In this document: positions 1 to 10,874 of the stretch, one piece after another
Position numbering within the stretch: the stretch's first letter is position 1
Layout: each line of letters opens with the position of its first letter
Assembly: GCA_030710605.1 (NCBI GenBank)
Contig: CP092863.1
Location: forward strand, 138,044,994 to 138,108,993
Source of the DNA: Cordylochernes scorpioides
Lineage: Eukaryota > Arthropoda > Arachnida > Pseudoscorpiones > Chernetidae
Direction: 5' to 3'
DNA length: 64,000 nt
Notes under the pieces: generated by a model
What the model was told of the DNA's origin: nothing
The model's input: only the letters and a program-made list of their open reading frames with translations
Databases searched by the model: none
Position numbers and translations under genes: made by a program

Positions 1-695
1 ATCTTCAGCGACAAAGATCTTGAAACTATTTCCCATATAGTCGATGGCATTGATGTTTCTTCCTTCTTTTTGATGACGATCTCTCTCCTTAAAGAGGAGA
101 GGTGTTTGTACAGAGGGTTGTTGGTGGGGAAGGGGAGAGGTCGGACACTCAAGACGTGTCCATAGGGTCTTAGGGCTTTCGCGATGTCTTCATCCTGGAT
201 AAACAGCATCACGCCGGACAGGATGTATTTTTTGGGGATGTTAAACAGTGGGTAAGGGTAGATCGTTGGTTTTTCACCTTAAAGCCGGTGTTGATTAGCA
301 TTTCTGCCTGTTCAATCCCGGCCAATGAGACTATGGCCTGACCATTTATCTTTCCGATGGAGTGGATGCTGGGTCGGCCTATGACATTGGCGATTCCGTC
401 TAGGTGCTCTTCTGCGGTACAGTCCGGGAGTGAGACGAACTGTATCGTCGATTTTGTCGTTGAACTTCTATTTTCATACGTCGCCTTCCTATCTTGATCG
501 AATTTTTAAAGTTCTTCTTGGGAGAAGATTGTTCTTTGGGAAGTGATATTTGCATGTGGCTCTCTTGCCTTGCGTCTTGTATGTATATTTGACAGTTTGT
601 GGTTGCGACAATGAAGATGTAAATTGTGATTTCTGATCAGCGAATGAGGTGAGAGATGACGTCGATGACGCAACAGCCGGACCGGCTGTTGCCAT
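1..695 (-). pseudogene. Decayed retroelement ORF1/gag-like gene, open at the window edge
   Basis: Read on the minus strand, this region gives a broken protein in at least three frames. A 68-residue start (489-695) begins MATAGPAV and is Ser/Thr rich. A second piece (about 250-480) runs through DGIANVIGRPSIHSIGKING and GIEQAEMLINTGFKVKN. A third (1 to about 255) holds YPLFNIPKKYILSGVMLFIQ and LRREIVIKKKEE and is still open at base 1. The order and basic, RRM-like character resemble nucleic-acid-binding ORF1 proteins of non-LTR retrotransposons, but I see no zinc knuckle. Frameshifts near 255 and 490 and a stop near 497 mean it is not functional. The family assignment is inference. Confidence 0.45.
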
Positions 696-879
696 GGTGA
701 TGCCGCAAATCTACAACTTGTAGATTTACAAGTCTATGAAAATTAAATAGTTAAAAAAAAAAAATTAAACTTGATGAAATAATTTGAAAAGTGGCTCAGA
801 ATGGAGCCCGTCTAATGGTGATTCTGATGATATGAATGAGGTTTAGTAAAAATGGCAGTCAGTCAAATGAAAGACGAAA

Positions 880-1610
880 TACGCGGAGTTCGTGCGACGC
901 GTGGCCGCACGGTCAGCGTATGTATGTATGTATGTATGTATGTGGGTATCTATGTCGGCTATACACGTCCACAATACGTAACTAATCTGACTGAAATTTT
1001 AACAGTATATAGAGTAAAATCTGGAAAAACTTATAGTGAAAATTTCAGGTCTCTATTCCGAATATTCTTCGAGTTATTTGCAAATTGCGTTGCAAATTTG
1101 CCTTTTTCGCTCGCAAGCAGCGCCTCTAGCGGTGAAGATGGGAGGTAATATCAGCTGGTACATGTAAAACGTGTTTTGACAGGACATAGAGAAAATCTGG
1201 AAAAGATATTCATCGGATTTTTAGCCAATAAAAAATAAAATTGACAGGTTCTGGGCAAAAATAGTTGTTTTTTTAGTCAGAAAATGATGATGACAATATT
1301 GCTGTATCATGTTTGATTATCAGATACAAAATTATATCGGGAAAAATTCCAAAAAGCTGAGACCACGGGTGAAGCCAGTTCATTTTTAGTGTGCAGGAAC
1401 AAAATTCTAACAGAAAAACATTCATTCGAGCAGAAGACACAAAGCCAGATCATCTCTTTATAAAAATATCGCTTCTCTGACACAAAGTTTGGAGCGGGAC
1501 GTTTCACAAGAGTGACATCCACGGCGCCAATTTATAATTGTAACGAATAGTATTTGAATAAAAACATTTAATCGGGTAAAACCTGGGCGTTGCCCGGGTC
1601 ATTCGGCTAG
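880..1610 (+). mobile_element. Non-autonomous Helitron-like element, 3' end intact
   Basis: The right end is ACCTGGGCGTTGCCCGGGT, a strong GC hairpin, followed by CATTCGG and CTAG at 1607-1610, then T. A hairpin a few bases before CTRR with insertion before T is the Helitron 3' signature. The left end is not resolved and lies near a TATG microsatellite (about 917-945). The interior (960-1600) matches copies at 39455-40113, 50340-50793 and 43130-43611. On the opposite strand it contains a 71-codon ORF (1307-1522) conserved in other copies. No Rep/helicase is present. Confidence 0.6.
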
Positions 1611-1624
1611 TTTCTAACTAAAAG

Positions 1625-1770
1625 CGTTCCAATGGATTCTTGGATCCTCCTCAGTTCCACGCCGAGGAAGTATAGATGTGGGTCTTGGTCAGGATGGCGT
1701 TATCATCCAGGCTTCGCCCGAAGAGCCAGTCCTTCAGGTCAGGGGGCCGCTGAATGAGACGGTTAATAGA
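1625..1770 (-). pseudogene. LINE ORF2 C-terminal fragment
   Basis: The minus strand reads RPPDLKDWLFGRSLDDNAIL, then TKTHIYTSSAWN and stop. The same C-terminal motif (RPP/RPS, DLQGW, LDDDAL, KTHIYKYF) occurs at 54810-54975 and 56310-56430, so the three are dispersed 3' ends of one LINE family. No catalytic domain is present. Confidence 0.5.
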
Positions 1771-2114
1771 CAGCGCTTAGTTTCAGCGTTTGTTTTGACA
1801 GGATCTTTATTTTTATAGATCACTCTTCTCCCCCGCATACAATTTGCATAGCATTAGTTATGATAAATATGTTTCAATTAACACAATCCTTAGGTCTTAA
1901 CTATTACAATCAGTGAAAGCTACGGTGTGTAAACTACACTGGGTGTTAACTATAATTATTATAATGGGCCGGCCGCTACAATTAATTGCGTAATTAGTGC
2001 CGAGTGCTAATCATCCGGCCGAGTCCACTTCTAGTACTGGGCTTCAATTAGGAGCCGTGGAGGCACCGACTAATGGAGTAGCCACTTAGAGCCTGTCATC
2101 CTGCTTAATCTTTT
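1771..2114. other. Unassigned AT-rich spacer
   Basis: No coding potential or repeat shared with the rest of the window was recognised. A GGCCGGCC site lies near 1965. Confidence 0.4.
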
Positions 2115-3760
2115 TTGGCGGCTTTCCCTCTTTACGTCCTTTCAATCAGGCTTCCCGTTCATTCATTAATACTTCCCATCCATTCATTAGTACTTCTCCC
2201 TCATTCATTAATACTTCCTATCCATTCATTCATGCTTCACATCCATTCATTAATAATTCTCATACATTCATTCATGCTTCACATCCATCCATTAATAATT
2301 CCCATACATTAATTCATACTTCCCATCCATTCATTAATGCTTCCCATCCATTCATTCATGTTTCCCATCCATTTATTCAGGCTTCCCATCCATTCATTCA
2401 TGCTTCCATCCATCCATTCATGCTTCCCATCCATTCATTCATGCTTCCATCCATCCATTCATGCTTCCCGTTCATTCATTCATTAAGGCTTCACATCCTT
2501 TCATTCATGCTTCCCATCCATTCAGTCATGCTTCTCATCCATTCATTCATGCTTTACATCCATTCATTAATAATTCCCATCCATTCATTCATTCAGGCTT
2601 CCCATCCATTCATTCATGCTTCCATCCATCCATTCATGCTTACCGTCCATTCATTCATGCTTCCATACATTCATTCAGGCTTCCCATCCTTTCATTCATG
2701 CTTCCATCCATTCAGTCATGCTTCTCATCCATCCATTCATGCTTCACATCCATCCATTCATGCTTCACATCCATTCATGCTTCACATCCATTCATTGATG
2801 CTTCACATCCATTCATTCATGCTTCCCATCCATTCAGTCATGTTTCACATCCATTCATTCATGCCTCCCTTCCATTCAGTCATGCTTCACATCCATTCAA
2901 TCATGCTTCCCATCCATTCAGTCATATTTCTCATCCATTCAGTCAGGCTTCCCATCCATTCATTCATGCTTCCATCCATCCATTCATGCTTCACATCCAT
3001 TCTCTTTCATGCTTCACATCCATTCTCTTTCATGCTTCACATCCATTCAATCCTGCTTCCCATCCATTCAGTCATGCTTCCATCCATTCATTCAGGCTTC
3101 CCATCCATCCATTCATGCTTCACATCCATTCATTCATGCTTCACATCCATTCATGCTTCACATCCATTCATTCATGCTTCACATCCATTCATTCATGCTT
3201 CCCATCCATTCAGTCATGTTTCTCATCCATTCATTCATGCTTCACATCCATTCATTCATGCCTCCCTTCCATTCAGTCATGCTTCACATCCATTCAATCA
3301 TGCTTCCCATCCATTCAGTCATATTTCTCATCCATTCAGTCAGGCTTCCCATCCATTCATTCATGCTTCCATCCATCCATTCATGCTTCACATCCATTCT
3401 CTTTCATGCTTCACATCCATTCTCTTTCATGCTTCACATCCATTCAATCCTGCTTCCCATCCATTCAGTCATGCTTCCATCCATTCATTCATGCTTCACA
3501 TCCATTCTCTTTCATGCTTCACATCCATTCGATCCTGCTTCCCATCCATTCAGTCATGTTTCTCATCCATTCAGTCAGGCTTCCCATCCATTTATTCATG
3601 CCTTCCATCATTCAATCAAGCTTCCCATCCATCCATTCATGCTTCACATCCATTTTCTTTTATTCTTCCCCTACATTAATTCATACCTTTCATCCATTCT
3701 CATTATACCTCCCATCCATTATTTAGGCTTCCCATTATCTCTCTCTCATTCAGGATTCCC
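2115..3760. repeat. Minisatellite of about 20-24 bp, CATTCATTCATGCTTCCCAT type
   Basis: Dozens of degenerate units built from CATC-CATTCATT-CATGCTTCCCA are arrayed head to tail. Higher-order blocks are visible: a stretch near 2815-3010 recurs almost unchanged at about 3200-3430. Long open frames (up to 634 codons, translating as MLPIHSFMLHIHS-type repeats) run through it in all three plus frames. They are a by-product of a stop-free repeat, so no protein is called. Confidence 0.9.
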
Positions 3761-3964
3761 AATCATTCTTCCCACTCATTCATTTATGCTTCCTATCTAT
3801 TCATCTAGGCTTTCTATTCATTCATGCTTCTCATATATTCATTCAAGGTTCGCATCCATCCATTCATTCAAACCTCCCATCAATTCATTCAGGCTTCTTA
3901 TTCATTCATTCAGACCTCTCCATTATTTCAGGCTAACCATTCATCCATACTTTCAGGCTACTCA

Positions 3965-4900
3965 TCCATTGGAGTTCTCATTCTTCAGGTTTCACCATTT
4001 TTCCATTGGAGTTTCCATTCTTCAGCTTCACCATTTTCCCATTGGAGTTCCCTTTCTTCAGGCTTCACCATTTTTCCATTGGAGTTCTCATTCTTCAGGT
4101 TTTACCATTTTTCTATTGGAGTTCTCATTCTTCAGGCTTCACCATTTTTCCATTGGAGTTCTCATTCTTCAGGCTTCACCATTTTTCCATTGGAGTTCTC
4201 ATTCTTCAGGTTTCACCATTTTCCTATTGGAGTTCCCTTTCTTCAGGCTTCACCATTTTTCTATTGGAGTTCTCATTCTTCAGGTTTCACCATTTTTCCA
4301 TTGGAGTTTCCATTCTTCAGGCTTCACCATTTTCCCATTGGAGTTCCCTTTCTTCAGGCTTCACCATTTTTCCATTGGAGTTCTCATTCTTCAGGTTTTA
4401 CCATTTTTCTATTGGAGTTCTCATTCTTCAGGCTTCACCATTTTTCCATTGGAGTTCTCATTCTTCAGGCTTCACCATTTTCCCATTGGAATTCTCATTC
4501 TTCAGGTTTCATCATTTTTCTATTGGAGTTCTCATTCTTCAGGTTTCACCATTTTCCCATTGGAGTTCCTTTACTTCAGGCGTCACCATTTTTCTATTGG
4601 AGTTCTCATTCTTCAGGCTTCACCATTTTCCCATTGGAATTCTCATTCTTCAGGTTTCACCATTTTTCTATTGGAGTTCTCATTCTTCAGGTTTCACCAT
4701 TTTCCCATCGGAGTTCCTTTACTTCAGGCTTCAACATTTTTCTATTGGAGTTCTCATTCTTCAGGCCTCACCATTTTCCCATTGGAATTCTCATTCTTCA
4801 GGTTTCACCATTTTTCTATTGGAGTTCTCATTCTTCAGGCTTCGCCATTTTTCTATTGGAGTTCCCTTTCTTCAGGCTTCACCATTTTTTCCATTGGAGT
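3965..4900. repeat. Minisatellite, about 36-37 bp unit, left part
   Basis: About 25 units of the form TTGGAGTTCTCATTCTTCAG plus GCTTCACCATTTTTCCA. Variants such as CCC/CTC and TCC/CTA alternate, suggesting unequal exchange. The array stops at 4900, where copia begins, and resumes at 8464. Confidence 0.9.
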
Positions 4901-5118
4901 TGTTGAAGTTTGAGATTGAATCAAGGAATAAAAAGGATTATTTATTAAACAAAGTAACTTAAAACAAGATGTTAAAGTAGCAACATTTTAAAGGCAAGTA
5001 TATATAGGAAGGCGAGGGACAAAAACTAAATATCTTGACGTCGACCGCAGCGCCGCCGCGGCCGTTGATTGGTCGATCCCCAAATGCCTCACGCCAATTT
5101 TTGATCGCTATTCCAACA
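4901..5118 (-). repeat. Copia 3' LTR
   Basis: 218-bp LTR, TGTTGAAG...TTCCAACA, matching 8243-8463. It is the downstream LTR because the coding strand is minus. Confidence 0.93.
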
Positions 5119-5127
5119 CTCCCTCTC
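5119..5127 (-). other. Polypurine tract of the copia element
   Basis: On the minus strand GAGAGGGAG directly abuts the 3' LTR, the expected place and composition for the plus-strand primer. Confidence 0.75.
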
Positions 5128-5242
5128 GATCCAAAATGTTCAGTAGACCTCTTAAGTAGTGGAATTTGTTTCGTGGAAGAGGTTTAGTCATTATATCAGC
5201 TAGCTGTTCTGAGCTGCAAACATGATGCACTTTAAGTTCACC

Positions 5243-8125
5243 TTATTCATGTTTGGATCTAATGAAGTGGTAGCGAACATCAATATGTTTCGTTCGTTTG
5301 TGGAATACTGGATTTTCAACAAGTTTTATTGCTGCTTGGTTGTCGATATAAAGTTCAGTTTCTTTAGTAATATCACAGCCGATGCCCTGTAGAAGTCTTC
5401 TGATCCAAATCAATTCCTTAGCAGCACTGCAGGCAGCGATGTATTCACTTTCGGTGGTTGAAAGTGCGATAATTGGTTGTCGTTGGCTTGCCCAAGAAAC
5501 AGTTCCTCCGTTCATCATGAAGGCATAACCAGTCGTACTTTTTCTGGAGTCAACATTTTTGATTTGAGAATAGCCTTTTGCAACTAATCTGGCTTTGAAC
5601 CGTTGAATTGTACCATCGGACTCCGTTTTAATTTTATAAACCCATTTACAACCGATAGGTTTATGACCATCTGCCAAACGTTCTAAAGTCCATGTTTTAT
5701 TTTTATTTAATGCATCAATCTCTTCATCCATGGCTAATTTCCATCTTTCTGAATCTGAACTCGTTATTGCATCTATATAGTTACTGGGTTCATCAGCGAG
5801 CGCAAAGTTACATTGGCTATTCGAAACTTTAGAGCGTGTTATCATTGGATGCGAACTGATATCGGATACTGGCGGCATTTCCTGCACTGGAATGTTTGCT
5901 GTCGCAACTGGTGATTCATCCGGAGCGCTGTTAATCTGAAATATTATTTCTTTCGGTTTGGTAGATTCTCTATCTGGAGTAGCTTTCTCATCGAATGTGA
6001 CATCTTTAGAAATTCTTATTTTTCTAGTTTTCCAATCCCATAATATAAAATTTTTGCTTGTATTCTCATAACCTAAAAACATAAGTTTTATCGATTTATT
6101 ATCCCACTTTTTACGGTTTTCTTTGGGAATATGCATATAAGCATTACAGCCAAATATTTTATAGTTAGCTACATTAGGCTTTGTGCCAAAGAAAAGTTCA
6201 TAAGGTGTCGTTCCAGGGGTTTGCTTAGTCGCACTTCTATTTAGAATATTAGTGGCTGTGTTACATGCCTCAGCCCAAAAAAATCCTGGAAGATTTCGTG
6301 AATTTAGCATGGACCTGGCTGCTTCCACAATCGTACGATTGTCTCTTTCTATACGTCCTATCTGTTCGTGCACATAAGGTGCAGTGAACTCGTGAATTAT
6401 CCCAAATCTTTTACATAAATCTGCAAAATTATCGCTTTTGAATTCTAGCGGATTATCAGTCCTAAGAACTTTTATCTTATTTCCAGTTTGAGTATAGATT
6501 AGAGTAGCATATTCTTTGAATATATCTAGCACATCTGATTTGTTTTTAATAAAATAAATATGGCGATAACCACTAAAGTAATCTTTAAATAAGCAGAAAT
6601 ACAGATATTTACTTAATGATTGAGTCTGCATTGGGCCACAAATATCAGCATAAATAAACTCACCTAGCTGGTAGTTTTTGCCATCTGAGGGATAGCACGA
6701 CTTTCTATGGGCTTTTCCAAGTTGGCATCCTTCACAGAAGAAAAATTCTCCCTCTAAATCTTGAGGCTGCAGACCATCCAACAATCCTTTGGTCGCCATC
6801 TCTCGAAGTGTAGCAACTGGAAGATGCGCAAGTCTCTCGTGCCACAACTGAAGCTTGTTCTCGCTGGTGATGTATCCTTGTGATGATGACGTAACCTTGA
6901 AGTGCATCCTGTAGAGGTCGTCATGACGCACTCCTACGGCTTTTAGGTCATTATCCATGAAGATCTGTAGCTTGTCATGTTTGATAATGACGTTGAATCC
7001 TCTTCTTGTGGACGTAGAAAGGCTATACAAATTTTTCTTTAGTTGCGGCGAGTAGAGCACATTTCTTATGTACGTATTGTACCATCCACCGTCGACGTAG
7101 GCTTGAATCTCGATGTCTCCCATGCCTTCTGCAAGTAGTGTCGAGTTGTCTCCCAAGTAGATTGGATGATCACTGGTGAACGGCGTGTAGGTCTTGAACC
7201 ACTCTCGTCGAAATGTCATGCTGCAGCTTGCACCGCTGTCAGCATACCAAATATCATTGGGCTCTACTTGATTATCGCACAAAATAAGTCCATAATCACT
7301 TGAACTTCCTTTTGAATCATGAAGATTTTTGGATTTATTTTTCTCATTAGCTAATCTTTTTCTACATTCGCGGCTCCAATGTCCAATTTTGTGACAATAG
7401 TGGCATTTAGTGTTCTTCTTGGCATCTTGAAAAGAACGTTGTGTATCTTTAGGCTTAGTTCGTGCTTGCCTGTGTAATAAGGCCTCATCTTGTTTAGAAG
7501 AACCGCTTTGTTGATTCCTTGTTTCTTCAATCAAAAGTCTTGCAGTTAAATTGTTAAGAGTTTGAGCTTTCGGATCTAACGATTCCCACGCTGCAACAAA
7601 GTAGCGCATACTCGAAGGCAAAGTATTTAAAATTTTTGCTACCTTTTGATCTTCCGTTATGGTTCCGCCCATTTGTGAAATTTGTGCAGAAATATTTTCA
7701 ATTTTTGCTATGTAATCACTTATTGTTTCCGATGTCAATCGTGCATCGAAGAATTGTTGCCAAAGTAGGCCAATAGTAAATTCGGATTTTTGTTCATGAA
7801 TAGCAAGTAATTTCTGCCACATTTGTGAAGCGGAAGTACAGTTCATCAGGGGCTGAAGAAACCTTAATTCGATTGCCTGTGATAATAACATCCTTGCCTT
7901 AACGTCCTTTGATTTCCAATTCTGTAGTGAACTTTCAGAGTTACTGTCGGAGGAAACAACATTCGGCTTTATTTCTAAGCCTTCCAATAATTCTAGTAAT
8001 TTTTGTTGTTCCATAAGAAGCCTGAATTGGAATTTCCATAGTGAAAAGTTTTCACCATTAAAAACTTTAATCCTTGAAAGACAATCTTCGCTCATCTTCT
8101 TTGTCTTGGAATCGGCCAACGACAA
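5243..8125 (-). CDS. Copia Gag-Pol polyprotein with in-frame loss of reverse transcriptase (960 aa)
   Basis: One frame without frameshift encodes a Gag region (about residues 10-205), a CX2CX4HX4C knuckle (C241, C244, H249, C254), an aspartic protease (WYADSGAS, D296), and an integrase with HHCC (H429, H434, C464, C467) and a DD35E triad (D494, D557, E593). RT then begins (WVYKIK, FKARLVAKGYSQ) but jumps near residues 852-860 (DNA about 5550-5570) straight to SRKSTTGYAF of the C-terminal RNase H region, losing the RT palm and part of RNase H. TAA at 5243-5245 is probably a nonsense mutation: the frame continues through GELKVHHV and QLADIMTKPL to the LTR. The start is the first ATG after the primer site. 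Gag, protease and integrase look intact, so the element could be a parasite of a full copy. That last point is inference. Confidence 0.93.
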   Translation of the reverse strand: MSLADSKTKKMSEDCLSRIKVFNGENFSLWKFQFRLLMEQQKLLELLEGLEIKPNVVSSDSNSESSLQNWKSKDVKARMLLSQAIELRFLQPLMNCTSASQMWQKLLAIHEQKSEFTIGLLWQQFFDARLTSETISDYIAKIENISAQISQMGGTITEDQKVAKILNTLPSSMRYFVAAWESLDPKAQTLNNLTARLLIEETRNQQSGSSKQDEALLHRQARTKPKDTQRSFQDAKKNTKCHYCHKIGHWSRECRKRLANEKNKSKNLHDSKGSSSDYGLILCDNQVEPNDIWYADSGASCSMTFRREWFKTYTPFTSDHPIYLGDNSTLLAEGMGDIEIQAYVDGGWYNTYIRNVLYSPQLKKNLYSLSTSTRRGFNVIIKHDKLQIFMDNDLKAVGVRHDDLYRMHFKVTSSSQGYITSENKLQLWHERLAHLPVATLREMATKGLLDGLQPQDLEGEFFFCEGCQLGKAHRKSCYPSDGKNYQLGEFIYADICGPMQTQSLSKYLYFCLFKDYFSGYRHIYFIKNKSDVLDIFKEYATLIYTQTGNKIKVLRTDNPLEFKSDNFADLCKRFGIIHEFTAPYVHEQIGRIERDNRTIVEAARSMLNSRNLPGFFWAEACNTATNILNRSATKQTPGTTPYELFFGTKPNVANYKIFGCNAYMHIPKENRKKWDNKSIKLMFLGYENTSKNFILWDWKTRKIRISKDVTFDEKATPDRESTKPKEIIFQINSAPDESPVATANIPVQEMPPVSDISSHPMITRSKVSNSQCNFALADEPSNYIDAITSSDSERWKLAMDEEIDALNKNKTWTLERLADGHKPIGCKWVYKIKTESDGTIQRFKARLVAKGYSQIKNVDSRKSTTGYAFMMNGGTVSWASQRQPIIALSTTESEYIAACSAAKELIWIRRLLQGIGCDITKETELYIDNQAAIKLVENPVFHKRTKHIDVRYHFIRSKHE

Positions 8126-8211
8126 AAAGAAACTAGGGTTATGGTTGGCGGTTGACGCCTAAACTTCGAGCAAAACAAAGGCTTACTCACTGCTGGCGGT
8201 TAATCCTTTTA

Positions 8212-8242
8212 GGCGCAGTGGAAGCGTGCTGGGCCCATAACC
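8212..8242 (-). other. Copia primer-binding site matching the 5' half of initiator tRNA-Met
   Basis: Immediately inside the 5' LTR the plus strand reads GCGCAGTGGAAGCGTGCTGG followed by GCCCATAACC. This is the D-arm to anticodon-loop part of tRNA-iMet, about 31 nt. Drosophila copia is known to prime with a tRNA-iMet 5' half cut in the anticodon loop; the same mechanism is inferred here. Confidence 0.85.
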
Positions 8243-8463
8243 TGTTGAAGTTTGAGATTGAATCAAGGAATAAAAAGGATTATTTATTAAACAAAGTAAC
8301 TTAAAACAATATGTTAAAGTAGCAACATTTTAAAGGCAAGTATATATAGGAAGGCGAGGGACAAAGACTAAATATCTTGACGTCGACCGCAGCGCCGCCG
8401 TGGCCGTTGATTGGTCGATCCTCCAATGCTCCCCGCAGAGGTCCGTGGATCGCTATTCCAACA
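8243..8463 (-). repeat. Copia 5' LTR
   Basis: 221-bp LTR with TGTTG/CAACA ends, nearly identical to 4901-5118 except a diverged patch near 8423-8447. Followed by target duplication GGAGT. Confidence 0.93.
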
Positions 8464-8770
8464 GGAGTTCTCATTCTTCAGGCTTCACCGTTTTTCCATT
8501 GGAGTTCCCTTTCTTCAGGTTTCACCATTTTTTTATTGGAGTTCTCATTCTTCAGGTTTCACCATTTTCCCTTTGGAGTTCCCTTTCTTCAGGTTTCACC
8601 ATTTTTCTATTGGAGTTCTCATTCTTCAGGTTTCACCATTTTTCCATTTGAGTTTCCATTCTGCAGGCTTCACCATTTTCCCATTGGAGTTCTCATTCTT
8701 CAGGTTTCACCATTTTCCCATTGGAGTTCCCTTTCTTCATGCTTTGTCCTTTTCTCATTTATGTTCCTAT
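8464..8770. repeat. Minisatellite, 36-37 bp unit, right part
   Basis: Continuation of the 3965-4900 array after the copia insertion; it starts mid-unit with GGAGTTCTCATTCTTCAGG and decays after about 8740. Confidence 0.9.
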
Positions 8771-8933
8771 TCTTAAGCTTCACCATTTTCCTATCCTTCA
8801 TGCTTTTCCATTCTTCCCATCAAGTTCTTCCCATCTTTCTTAGATCTTTCCTTAACTTTTCTAAAAGACTTCTTATCCTTTAATCAGGTTTTTCATTTTT
8901 TTCCTATCGTATCGATATATTTTATATATTATA

Positions 8934-9475
8934 TATTCTCATGGGCAAAAACTTATAGAAGGGAAGAGTCTTTGATGTCGTCGGTCAATATTTTTTTAAG
9001 GAGACAAAGGCAATTTTGTTCACACTTGGTTATCTCGTGTGTCATCAATAAAGGTCACTGTAATATATTTCAGAGTTATTGTCTGAATCCCGATATACAT
9101 GCTGAAAGGTACAACTTCCTTAAGTTTTGCTCACACTTGGTTATCTCGTATGTCTTCAATAAAGGTCACTGTAATAACTTTCCGAGTTATTGTCTGAATC
9201 CCGATATACATGCTGAAAGGTACAACTTCCTTAAGTTTTGTTCACACTTGGTTATCTCGTATGTCTTCAATAAAGGTCACTGTAATAACTTTCAGAGTTA
9301 TTGTCTGAATCCCGATATACATGCTGAAAGGTACACCTTCCTTAAGTTTTGTTCACACTTGGTTTCCTCGTGTGTCTTCAATAAAGTTCACTGTAATATA
9401 TTTCAGAGTTATTGTCTGAATCCCAATATACATGCTGAAAGATAAACATCCTTTAATTTTGTCCATAAATGTATA
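8934..9475. mobile_element. MITE family D with four iterated internal units
   Basis: The ends resemble ACTCATGGGCAAAAACTTA and TTTTGTCCATAAATGTA. Inside are about four units of 111-115 bp, each with CACTTGGTTATCTCG, AATAAAGGTCACTGTAAT and CCCGATATACATGCTGAAAG, closing with a copy of the end motif TTCCTTAAGTTTTG. TA-type target sites and the absence of a gene mark a cut-and-paste non-autonomous element. Its transposase is not in this window. Confidence 0.8.
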
Positions 9476-10169
9476 TAGATAAGTTTTTCCTCTTCTTTAC
9501 TTTTTATTTACATATTCATTTTAAGTTATTGGAGAGAGTAGTATATCGCGTTGATCTTTTTTCCCCCCATATTTAATGCCCCACTATCGCTTCTCTCTTA
9601 TGAATAATGGCAAGGTCTGGCTCATCAGTAGTAAACCCTTTTGTTGTTTCTTTAAAAATTTAAATTCTAAACAGCTATCCTTCTCTGTATTGAATACACG
9701 CTACCACATATATATATATATAATACATATAATTTTTTTTTTATTTGACATATCGGAAGCGATATCCTTAAAAGAAACAATTTATATATTTAGAGGGGTA
9801 AATAATAGTTTAAAATATTTGAAGGAAAATTTAATTTATAAAATTCATCACCTTCAATAGAAAACCACTTTACGAAAAAATATAGTTGGAAAGTTTATTT
9901 CCCTTCGCGCCGGTGAAAACAATTCAAAGATGAGCCAAACTAAAGTGAGCTCCGCTAACAAAAAGGAACTCGCCGTTTGTCAAAGAAAGGATTATCGTGT
10001 CGTCTGAGTGTTTGAAGAAAGGCTAAGTTCTTTTGATAAAACCTTCGACATATGTTTCTCTTTTTTTCTATCCTATTAGGATTTGCTAACAAGCACTATA
10101 CCCCTATTTGGGAAAATATAATAAACCTATTTGATATATTAAATTAATACAAGTGTTGTCTCCAGTATG
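9476..10169. other. AT-rich spacer with a degenerate family H2 remnant
   Basis: About 9600-9660 contains GGCTCATCAGTAGTAAACCC, a decayed minus-strand copy of the permuted hammerhead-like motif described at 40522-40562. The rest shows no gene or clear repeat apart from a TATA run near 9710. Confidence 0.45.
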
Positions 10170-10769
10170 TACACTCATGAGCAAAACTTAAGAAAGTGGA
10201 AAGTCTTTGATGTCATCGGTCGTCTACTTATAAATATATATATATATATTTACAAAGACAGAGGCAATTTGGTTCATACTTGGTTATCTCGTATGTCTTC
10301 AATAAAGGTCACTGTAATATATTTCAGAGTTATTGTTTGAATCACGATATACATGCTGAAAGGTAAAACTTCCTTAAGTTTTGTTTACACTTGGTTATCT
10401 CGTGTGTCTTCAATTAAGGTCACTGTAATATCTTTCATAGTTATTGCCTGAATCCCGATATACATGCTGAAAGGTACAACTTTCTTAAGTTTTGTTTACA
10501 CTTGGTTATCTCGTGTGTCTTCAATAAGGTCACTATAATATATTTCAGAGTTATTGCCAGAATCCCGATATACATGCTGAAAGGTACAACTTTCTTAAGT
10601 TTTGTACATGAGTGTATCTTTCAGAGTTATTGTCTGAATCCCGATATACATGCTGAAAGATACAACTTCCTTAAGTTTTGTCCCTGAGTGTATCTTTCAG
10701 AGTTATTGCCTGAATTCCGATATACATGCTAAAAGGTACAACTTCCTTAAGTTTTGTCCATGAATGTAC
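10170..10769. mobile_element. MITE family D, about five iterated units
   Basis: Begins TACACTCATGAGCAAAACTT and ends GTTTTGTCCATGAATGTA. Internal units carry GATATACATGCTGAAAGGTA; some are the short (about 76 bp) type and some the long type with CACTTGGTTATCTCG. No transposase. Confidence 0.85.
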
Positions 10770-10874
10770 ATGGCAGTATCGGTTTCAACTGGTTGATTCA
10801 TTGCTGTTTGAATTGTTGCCATTTTAGAATAGGAACGCTGGGAGGGGTCGAATGTAAATTAGTGATTTAATATT

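Larger units (their letters stand above)
4901..8463 (-). mobile_element. Copia (Ty1/copia) LTR retrotransposon, RT-deleted, inserted in a minisatellite
   Basis: The element is flanked by a 5-bp target duplication, GGAGT (4896-4900 and 8464-8468), and by LTRs of 218 and 221 bp that begin TGTTG and end CAACA. It is read on the minus strand in the order 5' LTR, primer-binding site, gag-pol, polypurine tract, 3' LTR. At 3.56 kb it is short for copia (usually about 5 kb) because most of the reverse transcriptase is deleted. The LTRs differ at about four scattered sites plus a more diverged patch near one end, so the insertion is not brand new. Confidence 0.95.

Noticed and set aside
3009-4913. 634-codon ORF rich in HSFMLPIHS and FFRLHHFSIGV repeats
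   Set aside because: It spans two unrelated minisatellites and all three frames are open, so the ORF is an artefact of stop-free repeats.
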